NCBI GenBank assembly: GCA_947499095.1
Contig: CANMMR010000008.1
Span: 1 to 64,000, forward strand
Length of the DNA: 64,000 nt
Source: an uncultured Erythrobacter sp.
GTDB taxonomy: Bacteria > Pseudomonadota > Alphaproteobacteria > Sphingomonadales > Sphingomonadaceae
Direction: 5' to 3'
Positions 54,849 to 64,000 of this stretch are shown one piece after another. The first letter of the stretch is position 1. The number at the start of each line of letters is the position of its first letter. The notes below the pieces were generated by a model, which was not told the DNA's origin, made no database searches, and saw only the letters and a list, made by a program, of their open reading frames with translations. The position numbers and the translations under genes are program-made.

Positions 54849-57512
54849 TCAGGCGTTTTCGCGTGCGAGAACCTCGCGCACGGCGGCCAGCGCATCCTGC
54901 GCTTTGGATCCGTCCGGCCCGCCGCCCTGTGCCATGTCCGCACGGCCGCCGCCGCCTTTTCCGCCAAGCGCCTCGACGCCTGCGCGCACGAGCTCGACCG
55001 CGCTGAAGCGATCGGTGAGATCGTCGGTGACGGCGCAGGCGAAGGCTGCCTTGCCGTCGTTCACCGCACAGATCGCAGCGACGCCCGACCCCATGCGGGT
55101 CTTGGCCTCGTCCAGCAGCGGGCGGAGTTCTTTGGGGTTGAGCCCCTCGATCACCTGACCGGAAAACGCGACGCCGCCAATGCCTTCGTCGGCGGGACCG
55201 GCATCGCCTGATGCGCCGCCGCCGAGCGCCAGCGCGCGCTTCGCTTCGGCCAGCTCCTTCTCGAGGCGTTTACGTTCGTCGACCAATGCAGCGACACGCT
55301 GCGGCGCTTCGTCGGGCGAGGTCTTGAGCGCACTGGCAATAGCTCTCACCGCCTCGTCACGCGCGACCAGCCAGGCCCGGGCGGCTTCACCGGTCAGCGC
55401 CTCGATGCGGCGCACGCCGGAGCTGACCGCGCTTTCCGAAACGATCTTGAACAGGCCGATGTCTCCGGTCGCCTTCACATGCGTGCCGCCACACAGTTCG
55501 ACCGAGTAATTGCGTCCGCCCTCGCCCTTGCTACCCATCGAGAGAACGCGGACTTCCTCGCCGTATTTCTCGCCGAACAGCGCCAGCGCGCCGGCGGCCA
55601 CGGCGTCGTCCGGCGTCATCAGGCGGGTTGAAACCTGTTCGTTGGCACGGATTTCCGCATTCACTTCGGCCTCGACCGCCGCGATGTCATCCTCGCTCAT
55701 CGGCTTTGGATGCGAGAAGTCGAAGCGGAAGCGATCGTCGGAAACCAGCGAGCCCTTCTGCGTGACGTGATCGCCAAGCCGATCGCGCAGCGCGGCATGA
55801 ACGAGATGGGTCGCCGAATGGTTCGCACGAATGCGATCACGGCGCTCGGCGTCGATTTCGAGATGCACGGCGTCGCCCACGGCAACCGAGCCCTTGCCGA
55901 CCTTGCCGACATGCGTGTGCAATCGCCCGAGCGGCTTGTTGGTCGTCTCGACCGCGAACTCCAGACCCTCGGGCGTCCAGATGCGTCCGGCATCGCCGGT
56001 CTGTCCGCCGCTCTCTCCGTAGAAGGGCGTCTGGTTGGTGAGGATGATGACGTCTTCGCCCTCGGCAGCGCTCGCAACTTCCGCGCCATCCTTGACGATC
56101 GCGACCACCTCGGCCTCGCCCGTAGTGGAGGCATAGCCGGTAAATTCGGTCGAGCCTGCGCGTTCGGCGATGTCGAACCAGACTTCCTCGCTGGCGGCCT
56201 CGCCCGAGCCTTTCCACGCTTCGCGCGCCTTGGCCTTCTGCTCGGCCATGGCGGCGTCGAAGCCGTCCTTATCGACCGCAATCCCGCGGCTGCGCAGTGC
56301 ATCCTCGGTCAGGTCGTAGGGAAAGCCATAGGTGTCGTAGAGCTTGAACGCCGTCTCGCCGGGCAGCGTACCGCCCTCGCCCATATCGGCAGTCGCGTCG
56401 TCCAGCAGGCGCAAACCCTTCTCGAGCGTGCGGCGGAACTGCACCTCCTCGCGCTCCAGCACTTCCTGGATCAGCGGCTGGCCGCGGACGAGCTCGGGAT
56501 AGGCCGCGCCCATCTCGCTGACAAGTTCGGGGACGAGCCGGTGCATCAGCGGATCCTTTGCGCCGAGCAGATGTGCATGCCGCATGGCACGGCGCATGAT
56601 GCGGCGCAGGACGTATCCGCGACCCTCATTGCTCGGCAGGACACCGTCGGCCAGCAGGAAGCTGGTGGAACGCAAGTGATCGGCGATCACGCGGTGGCTG
56701 GCGGTGTTGTCGCCCTCCGCCTTCACACCGGTCAAGCTCTCGCTCGCGCCGATCAGCGCCTTGAACGTGTCGGTATCGTAATTGTCGTGCAAGCCCTGCA
56801 TAACCGCGGCGACGCGTTCGATCCCCATTCCCGTATCGATGCTGGGCTTGGGCAGGTCGCCGACGATCTCGTCGTTTTCCTGCGTGAACTGCATGAAGAC
56901 GAGGTTCCAGATCTCTACGAAACGGTCGCCGTCTTCCTCCGGCGATCCCGGAGGGCCGCCCCAGATTTGATCGCCATGATCGTAGAAGATTTCCGAGCAT
57001 GGCCCGCAAGGACCGTCCGAACCCATGGCCCAGAAATTGTCCTTGGTCGGGATGCGGATGATCTTCTCGTCCGCGAAACCGGTGCGCTTCTTCCAGAGGT
57101 CGAAGGCCTCGTCATCCGTGTGGTAGACGGTGACCAGCAGGCGTTCGGGATCGAGGCCCCATTCCTTCGTCAGCAGGGTCCAGGCGTGGTCGATCGCCTG
57201 TTCCTTGAAATAGTCGCCGAAGCTGAAATTCCCGAGCATCTCGAAGAAGGTATGGTGCCGCGCGGTGTAGCCGACATTGTCGAGATCGTTGTGCTTGCCC
57301 CCGGCGCGCACGCACTTTTGCGAACTCGTAGCGCGCGGCGCGGGCGGGGTTTCGAGGCCGGTAAAAGCGTTCTTGAACGGCACCATGCCAGCGTTGACGA
57401 ACATCAGCGTCGGATCGCTGAACGGGACCAGCGGCGCGCTCGCCACCTCGGCGTGGTCGCTGGAGCCGAAATAGTCGAGGAAGCTGCGGCGGATGTCGTT
57501 GGTCGAAGTCAT
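54849..57512 (-). CDS. alaS: alanyl-tRNA synthetase
   Basis: An 887-residue class II synthetase. The N-terminal aminoacylation domain starts [47 protein letters not shown]. The editing domain has HSATH (HxxxH) and CGGTH (CxxxH) zinc ligands. The C-terminal oligomerisation domain ends with [26 protein letters not shown]. The start at 57512 is the family N-terminus; 12 residues more could be read upstream. It follows recA and the GST gene on the same strand. Confidence 0.98.
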   Translation of the reverse strand: MTSTNDIRRSFLDYFGSSDHAEVASAPLVPFSDPTLMFVNAGMVPFKNAFTGLETPPAPRATSSQKCVRAGGKHNDLDNVGYTARHHTFFEMLGNFSFGDYFKEQAIDHAWTLLTKEWGLDPERLLVTVYHTDDEAFDLWKKRTGFADEKIIRIPTKDNFWAMGSDGPCGPCSEIFYDHGDQIWGGPPGSPEEDGDRFVEIWNLVFMQFTQENDEIVGDLPKPSIDTGMGIERVAAVMQGLHDNYDTDTFKALIGASESLTGVKAEGDNTASHRVIADHLRSTSFLLADGVLPSNEGRGYVLRRIMRRAMRHAHLLGAKDPLMHRLVPELVSEMGAAYPELVRGQPLIQEVLEREEVQFRRTLEKGLRLLDDATADMGEGGTLPGETAFKLYDTYGFPYDLTEDALRSRGIAVDKDGFDAAMAEQKAKAREAWKGSGEAASEEVWFDIAERAGSTEFTGYASTTGEAEVVAIVKDGAEVASAAEGEDVIILTNQTPFYGESGGQTGDAGRIWTPEGLEFAVETTNKPLGRLHTHVGKVGKGSVAVGDAVHLEIDAERRDRIRANHSATHLVHAALRDRLGDHVTQKGSLVSDDRFRFDFSHPKPMSEDDIAAVEAEVNAEIRANEQVSTRLMTPDDAVAAGALALFGEKYGEEVRVLSMGSKGEGGRNYSVELCGGTHVKATGDIGLFKIVSESAVSSGVRRIEALTGEAARAWLVARDEAVRAIASALKTSPDEAPQRVAALVDERKRLEKELAEAKRALALGGGASGDAGPADEGIGGVAFSGQVIEGLNPKELRPLLDEAKTRMGSGVAAICAVNDGKAAFACAVTDDLTDRFSAVELVRAGVEALGGKGGGGRADMAQGGGPDGSKAQDALAAVREVLARENA

Positions 57513-57642
57513 GCCAGCGCAGTTAGGCAATCGGCGCCCCAGCGACAAGCGGGAATGCCCGGTCAGACTGTGCAGGGCCTGCGATCAGCTAAGGCGCATT
57601 TACTCGGCAGCGATGCAACTACGCCGACCGCCGGTCATCCAT

Positions 57643-58269
57643 TCACCAGATGAAATAGTCGCCACTACGTTCCCGGGCGCGCTGCCACGCGGGGCGGGCA
57701 TGTACGGCCTCGACGAATTTCACTGTCTTCGGTGCTTTCTCGCCATAGCCCTGCATCACGGCGATCTCGGCGGGGAAGCTCATCATGACGTCGGCGGCCG
57801 TCCAGTCGTCGCCGACGAAATGGCCGGTTTCGTTGATCCCGTCTTCCATGAAGCCGACATGCGCGGCGAACTGCTCTTCGATGCGGGGCATGATCGGTGC
57901 GGCGCCCTCGCCGAGCCGACCGGCCATGATCTTGAGCATGACCGGCACGAAAAAGCTGCTTTCGCCGAACTGCATCCATTCGAGGTGACGCACGTGGTCT
58001 TCGCCTGAAGCATCGGGCAGCCAGCTATCGCCGCCATGGCGCTCGCACAGATACTGGATGATCGCCCCGCTTTTGGCGACGCGCAAACCGTCGTCCACGA
58101 TCAGCGGCGACTTGCCGAGCGGATGCGTTTGCTTGAGTTCGGGCGGTGCGAGATTGGTCTCCGCGTCGCGTTGGTAGTGCTCGATCTCGTAGTCGGCGCC
58201 AAGCTCTTCGAGCAGCCAGAGTATGCGCTGCGAACGACTGTTGTTGAGATGGTGGACGGTCATGGTCAT
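57643..58269 (-). CDS. glutathione S-transferase family protein
   Basis: A 208-residue cytosolic GST. The thioredoxin-like N-terminal domain has HHLNNSRSQRILWLLEELGADYEIEHYQRD, with Ser/Asn near 9-11 as the likely thiol-activating residue. The cis-Pro GKSPLIVDDG and KSGAIIQYL follow. The helical C-terminal domain has WTAADVMMSFPAE. The substrate is unknown. It lies between recA and alaS, 130 bases before alaS. Confidence 0.88.
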   Translation of the reverse strand: MTMTVHHLNNSRSQRILWLLEELGADYEIEHYQRDAETNLAPPELKQTHPLGKSPLIVDDGLRVAKSGAIIQYLCERHGGDSWLPDASGEDHVRHLEWMQFGESSFFVPVMLKIMAGRLGEGAAPIMPRIEEQFAAHVGFMEDGINETGHFVGDDWTAADVMMSFPAEIAVMQGYGEKAPKTVKFVEAVHARPAWQRARERSGDYFIW

Positions 58270-58386
58270 CGGCTCTCTCCTGCGCGCCGCCCTCGCGAAG
58301 TCCGCCGGCAGCTCGATTCGTCCTTGATCCTAGGGGAGGCACAAGCTGCCCGCCAGCCACGGAGGAACGCGACGCCCTCACCAAAC

Positions 58387-58428
58387 GGAAAAGCCGGTGC
58401 GGCCAAGGGAGGCGCGCACCGGCTTTCC
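58387..58428 (-). terminator. possible terminator after recA
   Basis: On the minus strand GGAAAGCCGGTGC pairs with GCACCGGCTTTTCC around a 15-base loop and is followed by GTTTGG. The stem is long, but the U-run is short and inside the stem, so strength is uncertain. Confidence 0.45.
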
Positions 58429-58510
58429 GTTCATTCGGGAGCGCCGGGGGACAGTCCGGCTATCACGCGGGCCCGGGGGATGGGCAGGCGCGCTCCCGCT
58501 TGAAGAGATA

Positions 58511-59575
58511 TCAGTCCTCGTCCGCGTCCGGACCGGTCATCATCTCTTCGGCCACCTCGTCGGTGCGGCCGCGGATTGCGGCTTCCAACTTGGCGCACAT
58601 CTCGGGATTTTCCTTGAGGAAGGTCTTAGCGTTCTCGCGGCCCTGGCCGATGCGGACGCTGTCGTAGCTGAACCAGCTGCCCGACTTCTCGACCACGCCG
58701 GCCTTCACGCCGAGGTCGAGAATCTCGCCGATCTTGGAGATGCCTTCGCCATACATGATGTCGAATTCGACCTGCTTGAACGGCGGGGCGACCTTGTTCT
58801 TGACGACCTTCACGCGGGTCGAGTTGCCGACCACTTCGTCCCGGTCCTTGATCTGACCGGTGCGGCGGATGTCGAGGCGGACCGAAGCGTAGAACTTCAG
58901 CGCATTGCCGCCGGTCGTGGTTTCCGGATTGCCGTACATCACGCCGATCTTCATGCGCAGCTGGTTGATGAAGATCACCATGCACTTGGAGCGGTTGATC
59001 GAGCCGGTCAGCTTGCGCAGCGATTGCGACATGAGGCGCGCCTGCAGGCCGACATGGCTGTCGCCCATCTCGCCCTCGATCTCGGCGCGCGGCACTAGCG
59101 CGGCGACAGAGTCGACCACGAGGATATCGATCGCATTGGAGCGCACCAGCGTGTCGGTGATTTCGAGCGCCTGCTCGCCCGTATCGGGCTGCGACACGAT
59201 CAGCTCGTCGATATCGACGCCCAGCTTCTTGGCATAGACCGGGTCGAGCGCATGTTCGGCGTCGACGAAGGCGGCCGTACCGCCGGCCTTCTGGGCCTCG
59301 GCAATGGCATGCAGCGCCAGCGTCGTCTTGCCCGAGCTTTCCGGGCCGTAAACTTCGATCACGCGGCCCTTGGGCAGGCCGCCGATGCCGAGCGCGATAT
59401 CGAGACCGAGCGAACCGGTCGAGATCGCCTCCACGTTCATCGCTTCCTTCGAGCCCAGCTTCATTGCCGAACCCTTGCCGAACGCACGATCGATCTGTGC
59501 GAGCGCGGCGTCGAGTGCCTTCTGACGGTCTGCGTCCACTTGCTTTCCTTCTACCAGCTTCAGATTGGCCGCCAT
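58511..59575 (-). CDS. recA: recombinase RecA
   Basis: A 354-residue ATP-dependent strand-exchange protein that also activates LexA self-cleavage. Walker [83 protein letters not shown] and the acidic C-terminus are all present. An exact SOS box lies 79-93 bases upstream of the start. cckA lies upstream on the same strand. Confidence 0.99.
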   Translation of the reverse strand: MAANLKLVEGKQVDADRQKALDAALAQIDRAFGKGSAMKLGSKEAMNVEAISTGSLGLDIALGIGGLPKGRVIEVYGPESSGKTTLALHAIAEAQKAGGTAAFVDAEHALDPVYAKKLGVDIDELIVSQPDTGEQALEITDTLVRSNAIDILVVDSVAALVPRAEIEGEMGDSHVGLQARLMSQSLRKLTGSINRSKCMVIFINQLRMKIGVMYGNPETTTGGNALKFYASVRLDIRRTGQIKDRDEVVGNSTRVKVVKNKVAPPFKQVEFDIMYGEGISKIGEILDLGVKAGVVEKSGSWFSYDSVRIGQGRENAKTFLKENPEMCAKLEAAIRGRTDEVAEEMMTGPDADED

Positions 59576-59653
59576 GACATCACCTCCTGCGCTTGCAAAG
59601 AGCCGCCCTTCGACTCTTCAACTGGAACGTGATGTATCCGCTTTGTTCTCAAA

Positions 59654-59668
59654 GAACAAGTAGGGAAC
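59654..59668 (-). promoter_or_regulatory. LexA SOS box upstream of recA
   Basis: On the minus strand GTTC-CCTACTT-GTTC matches the alphaproteobacterial SOS box GTTC-N7-GTTC exactly. It lies between the cckA stop and the recA start, so recA has its own LexA-controlled promoter here. Confidence 0.85.
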
Positions 59669-59713
59669 GGAAATTTTTTCGCGATTTGTTCCGCTTGAGC
59701 TGGAAAACGATCC

Positions 59714-62191
59714 CTAGCCCCCGCCCTGAGCAGCGAGCACGTCGGCGACCTTGGCGTTGATTTGCTGCACGCTGAAGGGCTTGGCGATGAAGTACATGTT
59801 GTCGATGTCGATATCGTTGCGCAGCTGCTCCTCGGCATAGCCGGACATGAACAGGATCGGGATCTTCGGTTTAACCCTGCGGATCGCGCGAGCCATCGCG
59901 GGGCCGTCCATCGCGGGCATGACCACGTCGGATACGATGAGATCGAAATTGTCCGAGCCGTTGGCGATCGCGGCCAGCCCCTCCTCGCCATCGGAGGCGG
60001 TGGTGACAGTATAGCCCGCGCGCACGAGCGCCCGCTCGGCGACGGCGCGGACCATGTCCTCGTCTTCGACCAGCAGCAGCTTGCCCCCGCCGGACCATTC
60101 GCTGGCCTTGGGCTCGGCCTCTTCCTCGCGGCGCATCACGGCGGGCAGTTCGCCGCTGTGGACCGGCAGGTAGATGGTGAAGCGCGCGCCGGTGGTGTTG
60201 CCATCGGGCCCGCGCACATTGTCGGCGAAGATGAAGCCGTTCGACTGCTTGACGATACCGTAGACCGTCGAGAGGCCGAGTCCCGTGCCCTTCCCCTGCT
60301 CTTTGGTGGTGAAGAACGGCTCGAAAATCTTGCTGATGAGGTCCTGCGGGATGCCGCCGCCCGTATCTTGCACGATGAGGACGGTGTAATCGTCCGCCGG
60401 CATGATGTCGCTGCCCATCTTGCGCACGTCGCGCGCGGATACGCGCCGCGTCGCCAGCGTGAGGCGGCCTTTCCAGTCCTGCTTGCCGCTTTTCGCCGCA
60501 TGTGCCTGCATCGCGTCGCGCGCGTTCACGGCGAGGTTGATGATGACCTGTTCCAGCTGTTGCGGGTCGGCACGCACTGGCCCGAGCTCGCGGTCGTGGC
60601 GGACGACGAATTCGATCTTGTCGCCCATCAGGCGCTTGAGGAGCTGGCTGACCTCGCTGACGACATCGGGCAGCTGGAGCACCACCGGCAGCAGTGTCTG
60701 CTGGCGGCTGAAGGCGAGCAGCTGGCGCGTCAGGCTGGCTGCGCGGTTGGAATTCGCCTTGATCTGCTGGATGTCGTCGTAGTCGCTATCGCCAGGCGTG
60801 TGGCGCAGCAGCATGAGATCGCAATAGCCGATGATCGCGGTCAGGACATTGTTGAAATCATGCGCGACACCGCCCGCCAGCTGGCCGACCGCCTGCATCT
60901 TGGTGGCCTGCGCGACCTGGCGGCGCAGGCGCTTCTCCTCGGTGGAATCGGTTATCGATAGCAGCACCGCCGCATCGCCTAGCCCGCGTATCCCGGCCAG
61001 GCCGATGGAGACCGGCTCGTCCTTGTTGCCCGCGAAGTGCACCGCCATGTCCCCGCTGGAACTCGCGCCCTTGGCGAAGCGGCGCACGGTGTCGGCAATC
61101 GCCGCCTTATCTTCGCGCACGACGAGGTCGGAGGGGAATTGCGGCAGCCCCTGCTCCTCGCGCTCGACGGCGCGCAGGAAAGCAGCGTTGGCGAACAGGA
61201 AGCGCCCGTCGCGGTCGGTCAGCGCAAGGCCCAGCGGGAGCGCGGCGAGCAATGCCTCGAGTTGCGGGATTGCCGCCTTGCCATTGCCTTCGAAGCCGCC
61301 GCCGATCCCGACAGTGCGGTCGATCAGCAGCATCAGCGAGGGCGCCTGATCGGCATCCTTCGCGCGATTGCCGCGCTGCAATTCCAGCGGGACATGGACC
61401 AACGTCTGCGGCGAGCCTTGCTGGCCTTCGCGCGCGAAGAAGATGCGGTCGCGGTCGTCCGAACGAAGCAGCTGGACGAATTCCATGCCGACCAACGAGG
61501 TGGCGGCATCGCCCGTGGCTCGCTCAGCCAGGCCCGAAGTGGCCGCCTGCACGATACCGTCGGGTGCGACCATCGCGAGTTCGAGCCCGGCGCGCGACAT
61601 GACTTCCCCGAAGGGCCCTTCGACCCGCTCTGCCAGCCCGTCGTAGCTGCGTTCCTGGACGATCTCGCCGAAGCGCCAGACGAGATAGTCCTCGCCTCGC
61701 CCCGCCCGGTCGACATCGAGCCGGAAGCGCTTCTCGACACCCTCGATGGTCAGCAGATCAACGCGCGCATGCCCGTCACGCCAGGCCTCGCGAGCGGCGA
61801 TCATCAGGCGTTCGGAGGATTTCGGTGCAAAGCCGACTTCCAGCGGCGGAACGGCCTCCCCGAACCAGTCCTCATAGGACGAGTTGGCGCAAATCAAACG
61901 GTTGGCCCGATCGGTGATGGCAACCGCCCGCTTGCTGTTTTCGACTGCGGCCGCGGTAACCGACCAGTCCGGAACACCGGCCTCCTGCTCGACCGGCCCC
62001 GTCCGCAATCGCGCGGCGAGCAGCAGCATGAGCAGGAAAGCGACCAGCGCGCCGCCATAGGCTATCGCGACCACGGCTTCCCCGCCGACCAGCCCGACCA
62101 ATACGACGGAGAGTACGCAGGCGCCAAGCACGCCGGCGATCAGCGGCAGCGGCGGAAGGCGCGCGATGGTGTTGTCGTCGGAGGGCGTCAT
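59714..62191 (-). CDS. cckA: hybrid sensor histidine kinase CckA
   Basis: An 825-residue kinase at the top of the CckA-ChpT-CtrA/CpdR phosphorelay. Two N-terminal membrane helices (about 15-36 and 40-60) are followed by two PAS-like regions (about 75-190 and 305-420). HisKA carries His444 in GGVAHDFNNVL, HATPase has INLAVNARDAM and GTGLGLSTVYGIVKQS, and the receiver has Asp755 in LIVSDVVMPAMDGP. Domain order and length are those of CckA. It overlaps the DUF2062 gene upstream by four bases. CpdR is encoded 29 kb away in this window. Confidence 0.95.
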   Translation of the reverse strand: MTPSDDNTIARLPPLPLIAGVLGACVLSVVLVGLVGGEAVVAIAYGGALVAFLLMLLLAARLRTGPVEQEAGVPDWSVTAAAVENSKRAVAITDRANRLICANSSYEDWFGEAVPPLEVGFAPKSSERLMIAAREAWRDGHARVDLLTIEGVEKRFRLDVDRAGRGEDYLVWRFGEIVQERSYDGLAERVEGPFGEVMSRAGLELAMVAPDGIVQAATSGLAERATGDAATSLVGMEFVQLLRSDDRDRIFFAREGQQGSPQTLVHVPLELQRGNRAKDADQAPSLMLLIDRTVGIGGGFEGNGKAAIPQLEALLAALPLGLALTDRDGRFLFANAAFLRAVEREEQGLPQFPSDLVVREDKAAIADTVRRFAKGASSSGDMAVHFAGNKDEPVSIGLAGIRGLGDAAVLLSITDSTEEKRLRRQVAQATKMQAVGQLAGGVAHDFNNVLTAIIGYCDLMLLRHTPGDSDYDDIQQIKANSNRAASLTRQLLAFSRQQTLLPVVLQLPDVVSEVSQLLKRLMGDKIEFVVRHDRELGPVRADPQQLEQVIINLAVNARDAMQAHAAKSGKQDWKGRLTLATRRVSARDVRKMGSDIMPADDYTVLIVQDTGGGIPQDLISKIFEPFFTTKEQGKGTGLGLSTVYGIVKQSNGFIFADNVRGPDGNTTGARFTIYLPVHSGELPAVMRREEEAEPKASEWSGGGKLLLVEDEDMVRAVAERALVRAGYTVTTASDGEEGLAAIANGSDNFDLIVSDVVMPAMDGPAMARAIRRVKPKIPILFMSGYAEEQLRNDIDIDNMYFIAKPFSVQQINAKVADVLAAQGGG

Positions 62192-62799
62192 TCACCCTCC
62201 TCCACCAAGCGCTCGTCCATCCGGCGTTCGGCCGCGCGCAGTCGGCGGCGGCGCTTGCCGGCAACAATGAAGCGCCAGACGAAGCTTGAGAGAAGATAGC
62301 CGATGGCCGCACCCACGACGGCCAGCACGACGAAGCCGAAAATCGTCACCAGCACGGTCACCCCGACGCCTTCGAACATCTCGACCAGCCACGCCCAGCG
62401 CCCGCTGGTGATTTCATCCTGCGCAGCACCGCCGGTCACGTCGAGATCGACCTTGAGGATGAATGCGCCGACGCGGTTGGCAAAAACCGCCCAGATCGGG
62501 AAGGTGAACGGGTTGGTGATGAAAGTTACGAGCGCCGACAACGGCACGTTCGCGCGCGCAGGCAACGCCATGAAGGCGGCGAGAAAAATCTGCCCGACCG
62601 GAATTATGAACCCGGCAAAGATACCGAGCGCCACCCCCCGCGGCACGCTGCGCCGCGTGAAGCGCCACAATTCCGGCGTCAAGAAGCGGTGGGCGATCGG
62701 CTTGAGATACTTGTTCTCGGCAAGCTGCTCGCGAGTGGGCATGTATTTGCGGATCAGGTCCGACAGGAAGGTTTTGGACTTCGGATTGCTCATGACCAC
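62188..62799 (-). CDS. DUF2062 inner-membrane protein
   Basis: A 203-residue protein with DUF2062 features: TRRSVPRGVALGIFAGFIIPVGQIFLAAFMALPARANVPLSALVTFITNPFTFPIWAVFANRVG (about 47-112) and a C-terminal membrane helix (about 147-178) before a basic tail. Function unknown; the gene is commonly next to cckA and smpB in this group. It is coupled to cckA by ATGA overlap. Start 62799 or 62793 (MSNPKSK), undecided. Confidence 0.87.
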   Translation of the reverse strand: MVMSNPKSKTFLSDLIRKYMPTREQLAENKYLKPIAHRFLTPELWRFTRRSVPRGVALGIFAGFIIPVGQIFLAAFMALPARANVPLSALVTFITNPFTFPIWAVFANRVGAFILKVDLDVTGGAAQDEITSGRWAWLVEMFEGVGVTVLVTIFGFVVLAVVGAAIGYLLSSFVWRFIVAGKRRRRLRAAERRMDERLVEEGE

Positions 62800-62902
62800 A
62801 TTTCACAGATGCGCTTGCGCCCCGGCGAGTGCAAGGCCCGCGCTCTAACGCATGACGATGAATGCGCAATGGCTATCGGCCGGTTAACGAAGGACGAGCC
62901 GC

Positions 62903-63385
62903 TCAGCCCTTTTCGCGCATCAGGCGCGCCTTGTCGCGCTTCCAGTCACGCTCCTTGATCGTCTGCCGCTTGTCATGCGCCTGCTTGCCCTTGGCGAGCG
63001 CCAGTTCGACCTTCGCCCGCCCGGTCGAATTGAAGTAAACCGAGAGCGGGACCAGCGTCATCCCCTTGCGCTCGACCGCCCCGAACAGCTTCGCGATCTC
63101 GCGCGCGTGCAGCAACAGCTTGCGCGGCCGGCGCGGCTCATGATTGAGCCGGTTGCCGTGCGAATATTCGGGGATGTTGGCATTGATCAGCCAAACCTGC
63201 CCGTCGCGCACCTCGGCATAGCTTTCCTTGATGCTCGCCTCGCCCGCCCGCAGCGCCTTCACCTCGGTTCCCTGCAGCGCGAGTCCAGCCTCGAACGTCT
63301 CCTCGACATGATAATCGAACCGCACGCGCCGGTTATCGGCGACGGTTTTCTGTTTGTCGAACGTGGCGGGTTTGGGTCGGGCCAT
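62903..63385 (-). CDS. smpB: SsrA-binding protein SmpB
   Basis: SmpB delivers tmRNA to stalled ribosomes in trans-translation. The 160-residue protein has [63 protein letters not shown] and the basic C-terminal tail ([28 protein letters not shown]) that enters the decoding centre. It follows dapA by 45 bases, a frequent alphaproteobacterial order. Confidence 0.98.
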   Translation of the reverse strand: MARPKPATFDKQKTVADNRRVRFDYHVEETFEAGLALQGTEVKALRAGEASIKESYAEVRDGQVWLINANIPEYSHGNRLNHEPRRPRKLLLHAREIAKLFGAVERKGMTLVPLSVYFNSTGRAKVELALAKGKQAHDKRQTIKERDWKRDKARLMREKG

Positions 63386-63430
63386 AGGGTGGGCGCATCT
63401 AGGGTCGCAGGGTGCAAAAGGAAAGGGCGG

Positions 63431-64000
63431 TCAGATCAGCCCGGCGATTTCCAGCGCCTCGTCGACCTGCTTGCGGCTTTCATCACTCGCGTTGCACAGC
63501 GGCAGGCGAACGTCTTCGGAGAACCAGTCGTGGACGCGGCTGAGCGCGTATTTGACCGGCGCGGGGCTTGCGTCGGAGAACATTGCATAATGCAGCGGGA
63601 ACAGGCGGTCATTGAGCTTGCGCGCCTTCACGAGATCGTTGGCCGCAATCGCTTCGTGGAATTCCGCGCATAGCGCCGGGGCGACGTTGGCCGTCACCGA
63701 GATGCACCCCGCCCCGCCCGCGGCCGAATGCGGGAGCCATAGTTCGTCATTGCCGGACAGCTGGCAGAAATCGTGGTCCAGCCCCATGCGGTGATCGGCC
63801 ACGCGCGACAGGTCGCCGCTCGCGTCCTTGATGGCGACGATCTGCTTCGGGAACTTGCGCACCAGCTCGACCACGGTCTCGTCCTCGATATCCGTAACCG
63901 TGCGGCTGGGCACATTGTACAGCACGATCGGCAGATCGCTGTTTTCGGCTAGGAAGCTGAAATGGGCGATCAGCCCCGCCTGGCTCGGGCGGTTGTAATA
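63431..64000 (-). CDS. dapA: 4-hydroxy-tetrahydrodipicolinate synthase, C-terminal part (runs off window)
   Basis: The frame is open to the window edge and encodes the last 189 residues of DapA, which condenses pyruvate and aspartate semialdehyde for lysine and diaminopimelate. The segment YYNRPSQAGLIAHFSFLAENSDLPIVLYNVPSRT holds the catalytic Tyr and NVPSRT loop. VAIKDASGDLSR has the Schiff-base lysine. LSGNDELWLPHSAAGGAGCISVTANVAP follows. The first ~100 residues lie beyond the edge, so an apparent start at 63925 is internal. Confidence 0.95.
   Translation of the reverse strand, partial: YYNRPSQAGLIAHFSFLAENSDLPIVLYNVPSRTVTDIEDETVVELVRKFPKQIVAIKDASGDLSRVADHRMGLDHDFCQLSGNDELWLPHSAAGGAGCISVTANVAPALCAEFHEAIAANDLVKARKLNDRLFPLHYAMFSDASPAPVKYALSRVHDWFSEDVRLPLCNASDESRKQVDEALEIAGLI

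Overview
The window is about 64 kb of GC-rich chromosome from an alphaproteobacterium, most likely Sphingomonadales and probably the Erythrobacter/Qipengyuania group (family Erythrobacteraceae). The reasons are a gene order typical of that group (trpF-trpB-trpA-accD-folC; smpB-DUF2062-cckA-recA-alaS), the alphaproteobacterial cell-cycle regulators CckA and CpdR, a SapC-family protein, GTTC-N7-GTTC SOS boxes, EcfG-like promoter motifs and an icd of the eukaryote-like NADP type. The species cannot be fixed from the sequence alone.

Region by region. 1-446 is the end of an IS3-family insertion sequence (orfA plus the start of orfB, with an A6G frameshift site) that has cut an unrecognised gene, leaving a 3' remnant. 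891-8766 is a housekeeping run: purB, a LapA-domain membrane protein, pyrF, trpF, trpB, trpA, accD, folC. A DUF559 endonuclease-like gene bounded by 39-bp inverted repeats sits between trpB and trpA. 8773-24379 is mixed metabolism and maintenance: PilZ protein, AmpG-like permease, Rieske oxygenase, RluB-like pseudouridine synthase, RsmD, a pair of related small secreted proteins, an SOS-boxed UvrD/PcrA helicase, a methyltransferase, a sterol-desaturase-like hydroxylase, a RhlE-type helicase, an FAD oxidase, SapC and a PDZ metallopeptidase. 24456-26293 encodes GDP-mannose precursors (mannose-1-phosphate guanylyltransferase and mannose-6-phosphate isomerase) and is followed by a structured, terminated RNA carrying the CCUCCUCCC motif. 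26494-30766 holds an N-formylglutamate amidohydrolase, a large secreted RTX metalloprotease, cpdR and a tRNA-Val.

30897-49507 is an exopolysaccharide cluster, nearly all on the minus strand. An initiating phosphoglycosyltransferase, glycosyltransferases, a sulfotransferase, a flippase, two Wzy/WaaL-like membrane proteins, an OPX outer-membrane export lipoprotein and a Wzc-type tyrosine autokinase work with UDP-sugar enzymes (WecB, WecC, Ugd, UDP-glucuronate 4-epimerase). They should make an acidic polymer containing hexuronic acids and N-acetylmannosaminuronate. One lipoprotein related to alginate lyase lies on the opposite strand inside the cluster and lacks the usual catalytic histidine.

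49753-64000 returns to housekeeping: icd, a GNAT-nitrilase fusion, a CPA2 antiporter, a 61-residue protein behind an EcfG-like promoter, alaS, a GST, recA with an SOS box, cckA, a DUF2062 protein, smpB and the 3' part of dapA. No CRISPR array, prophage or rRNA operon was seen. The items most worth a second look are the candidate CCUCCUCCC small RNA, the inverted-repeat DUF559 unit in the trp operon, the His-less alginate-lyase-like lipoprotein, the cysteine cluster of the RTX protease, and the paired small secreted proteins next to the SOS-boxed helicase.
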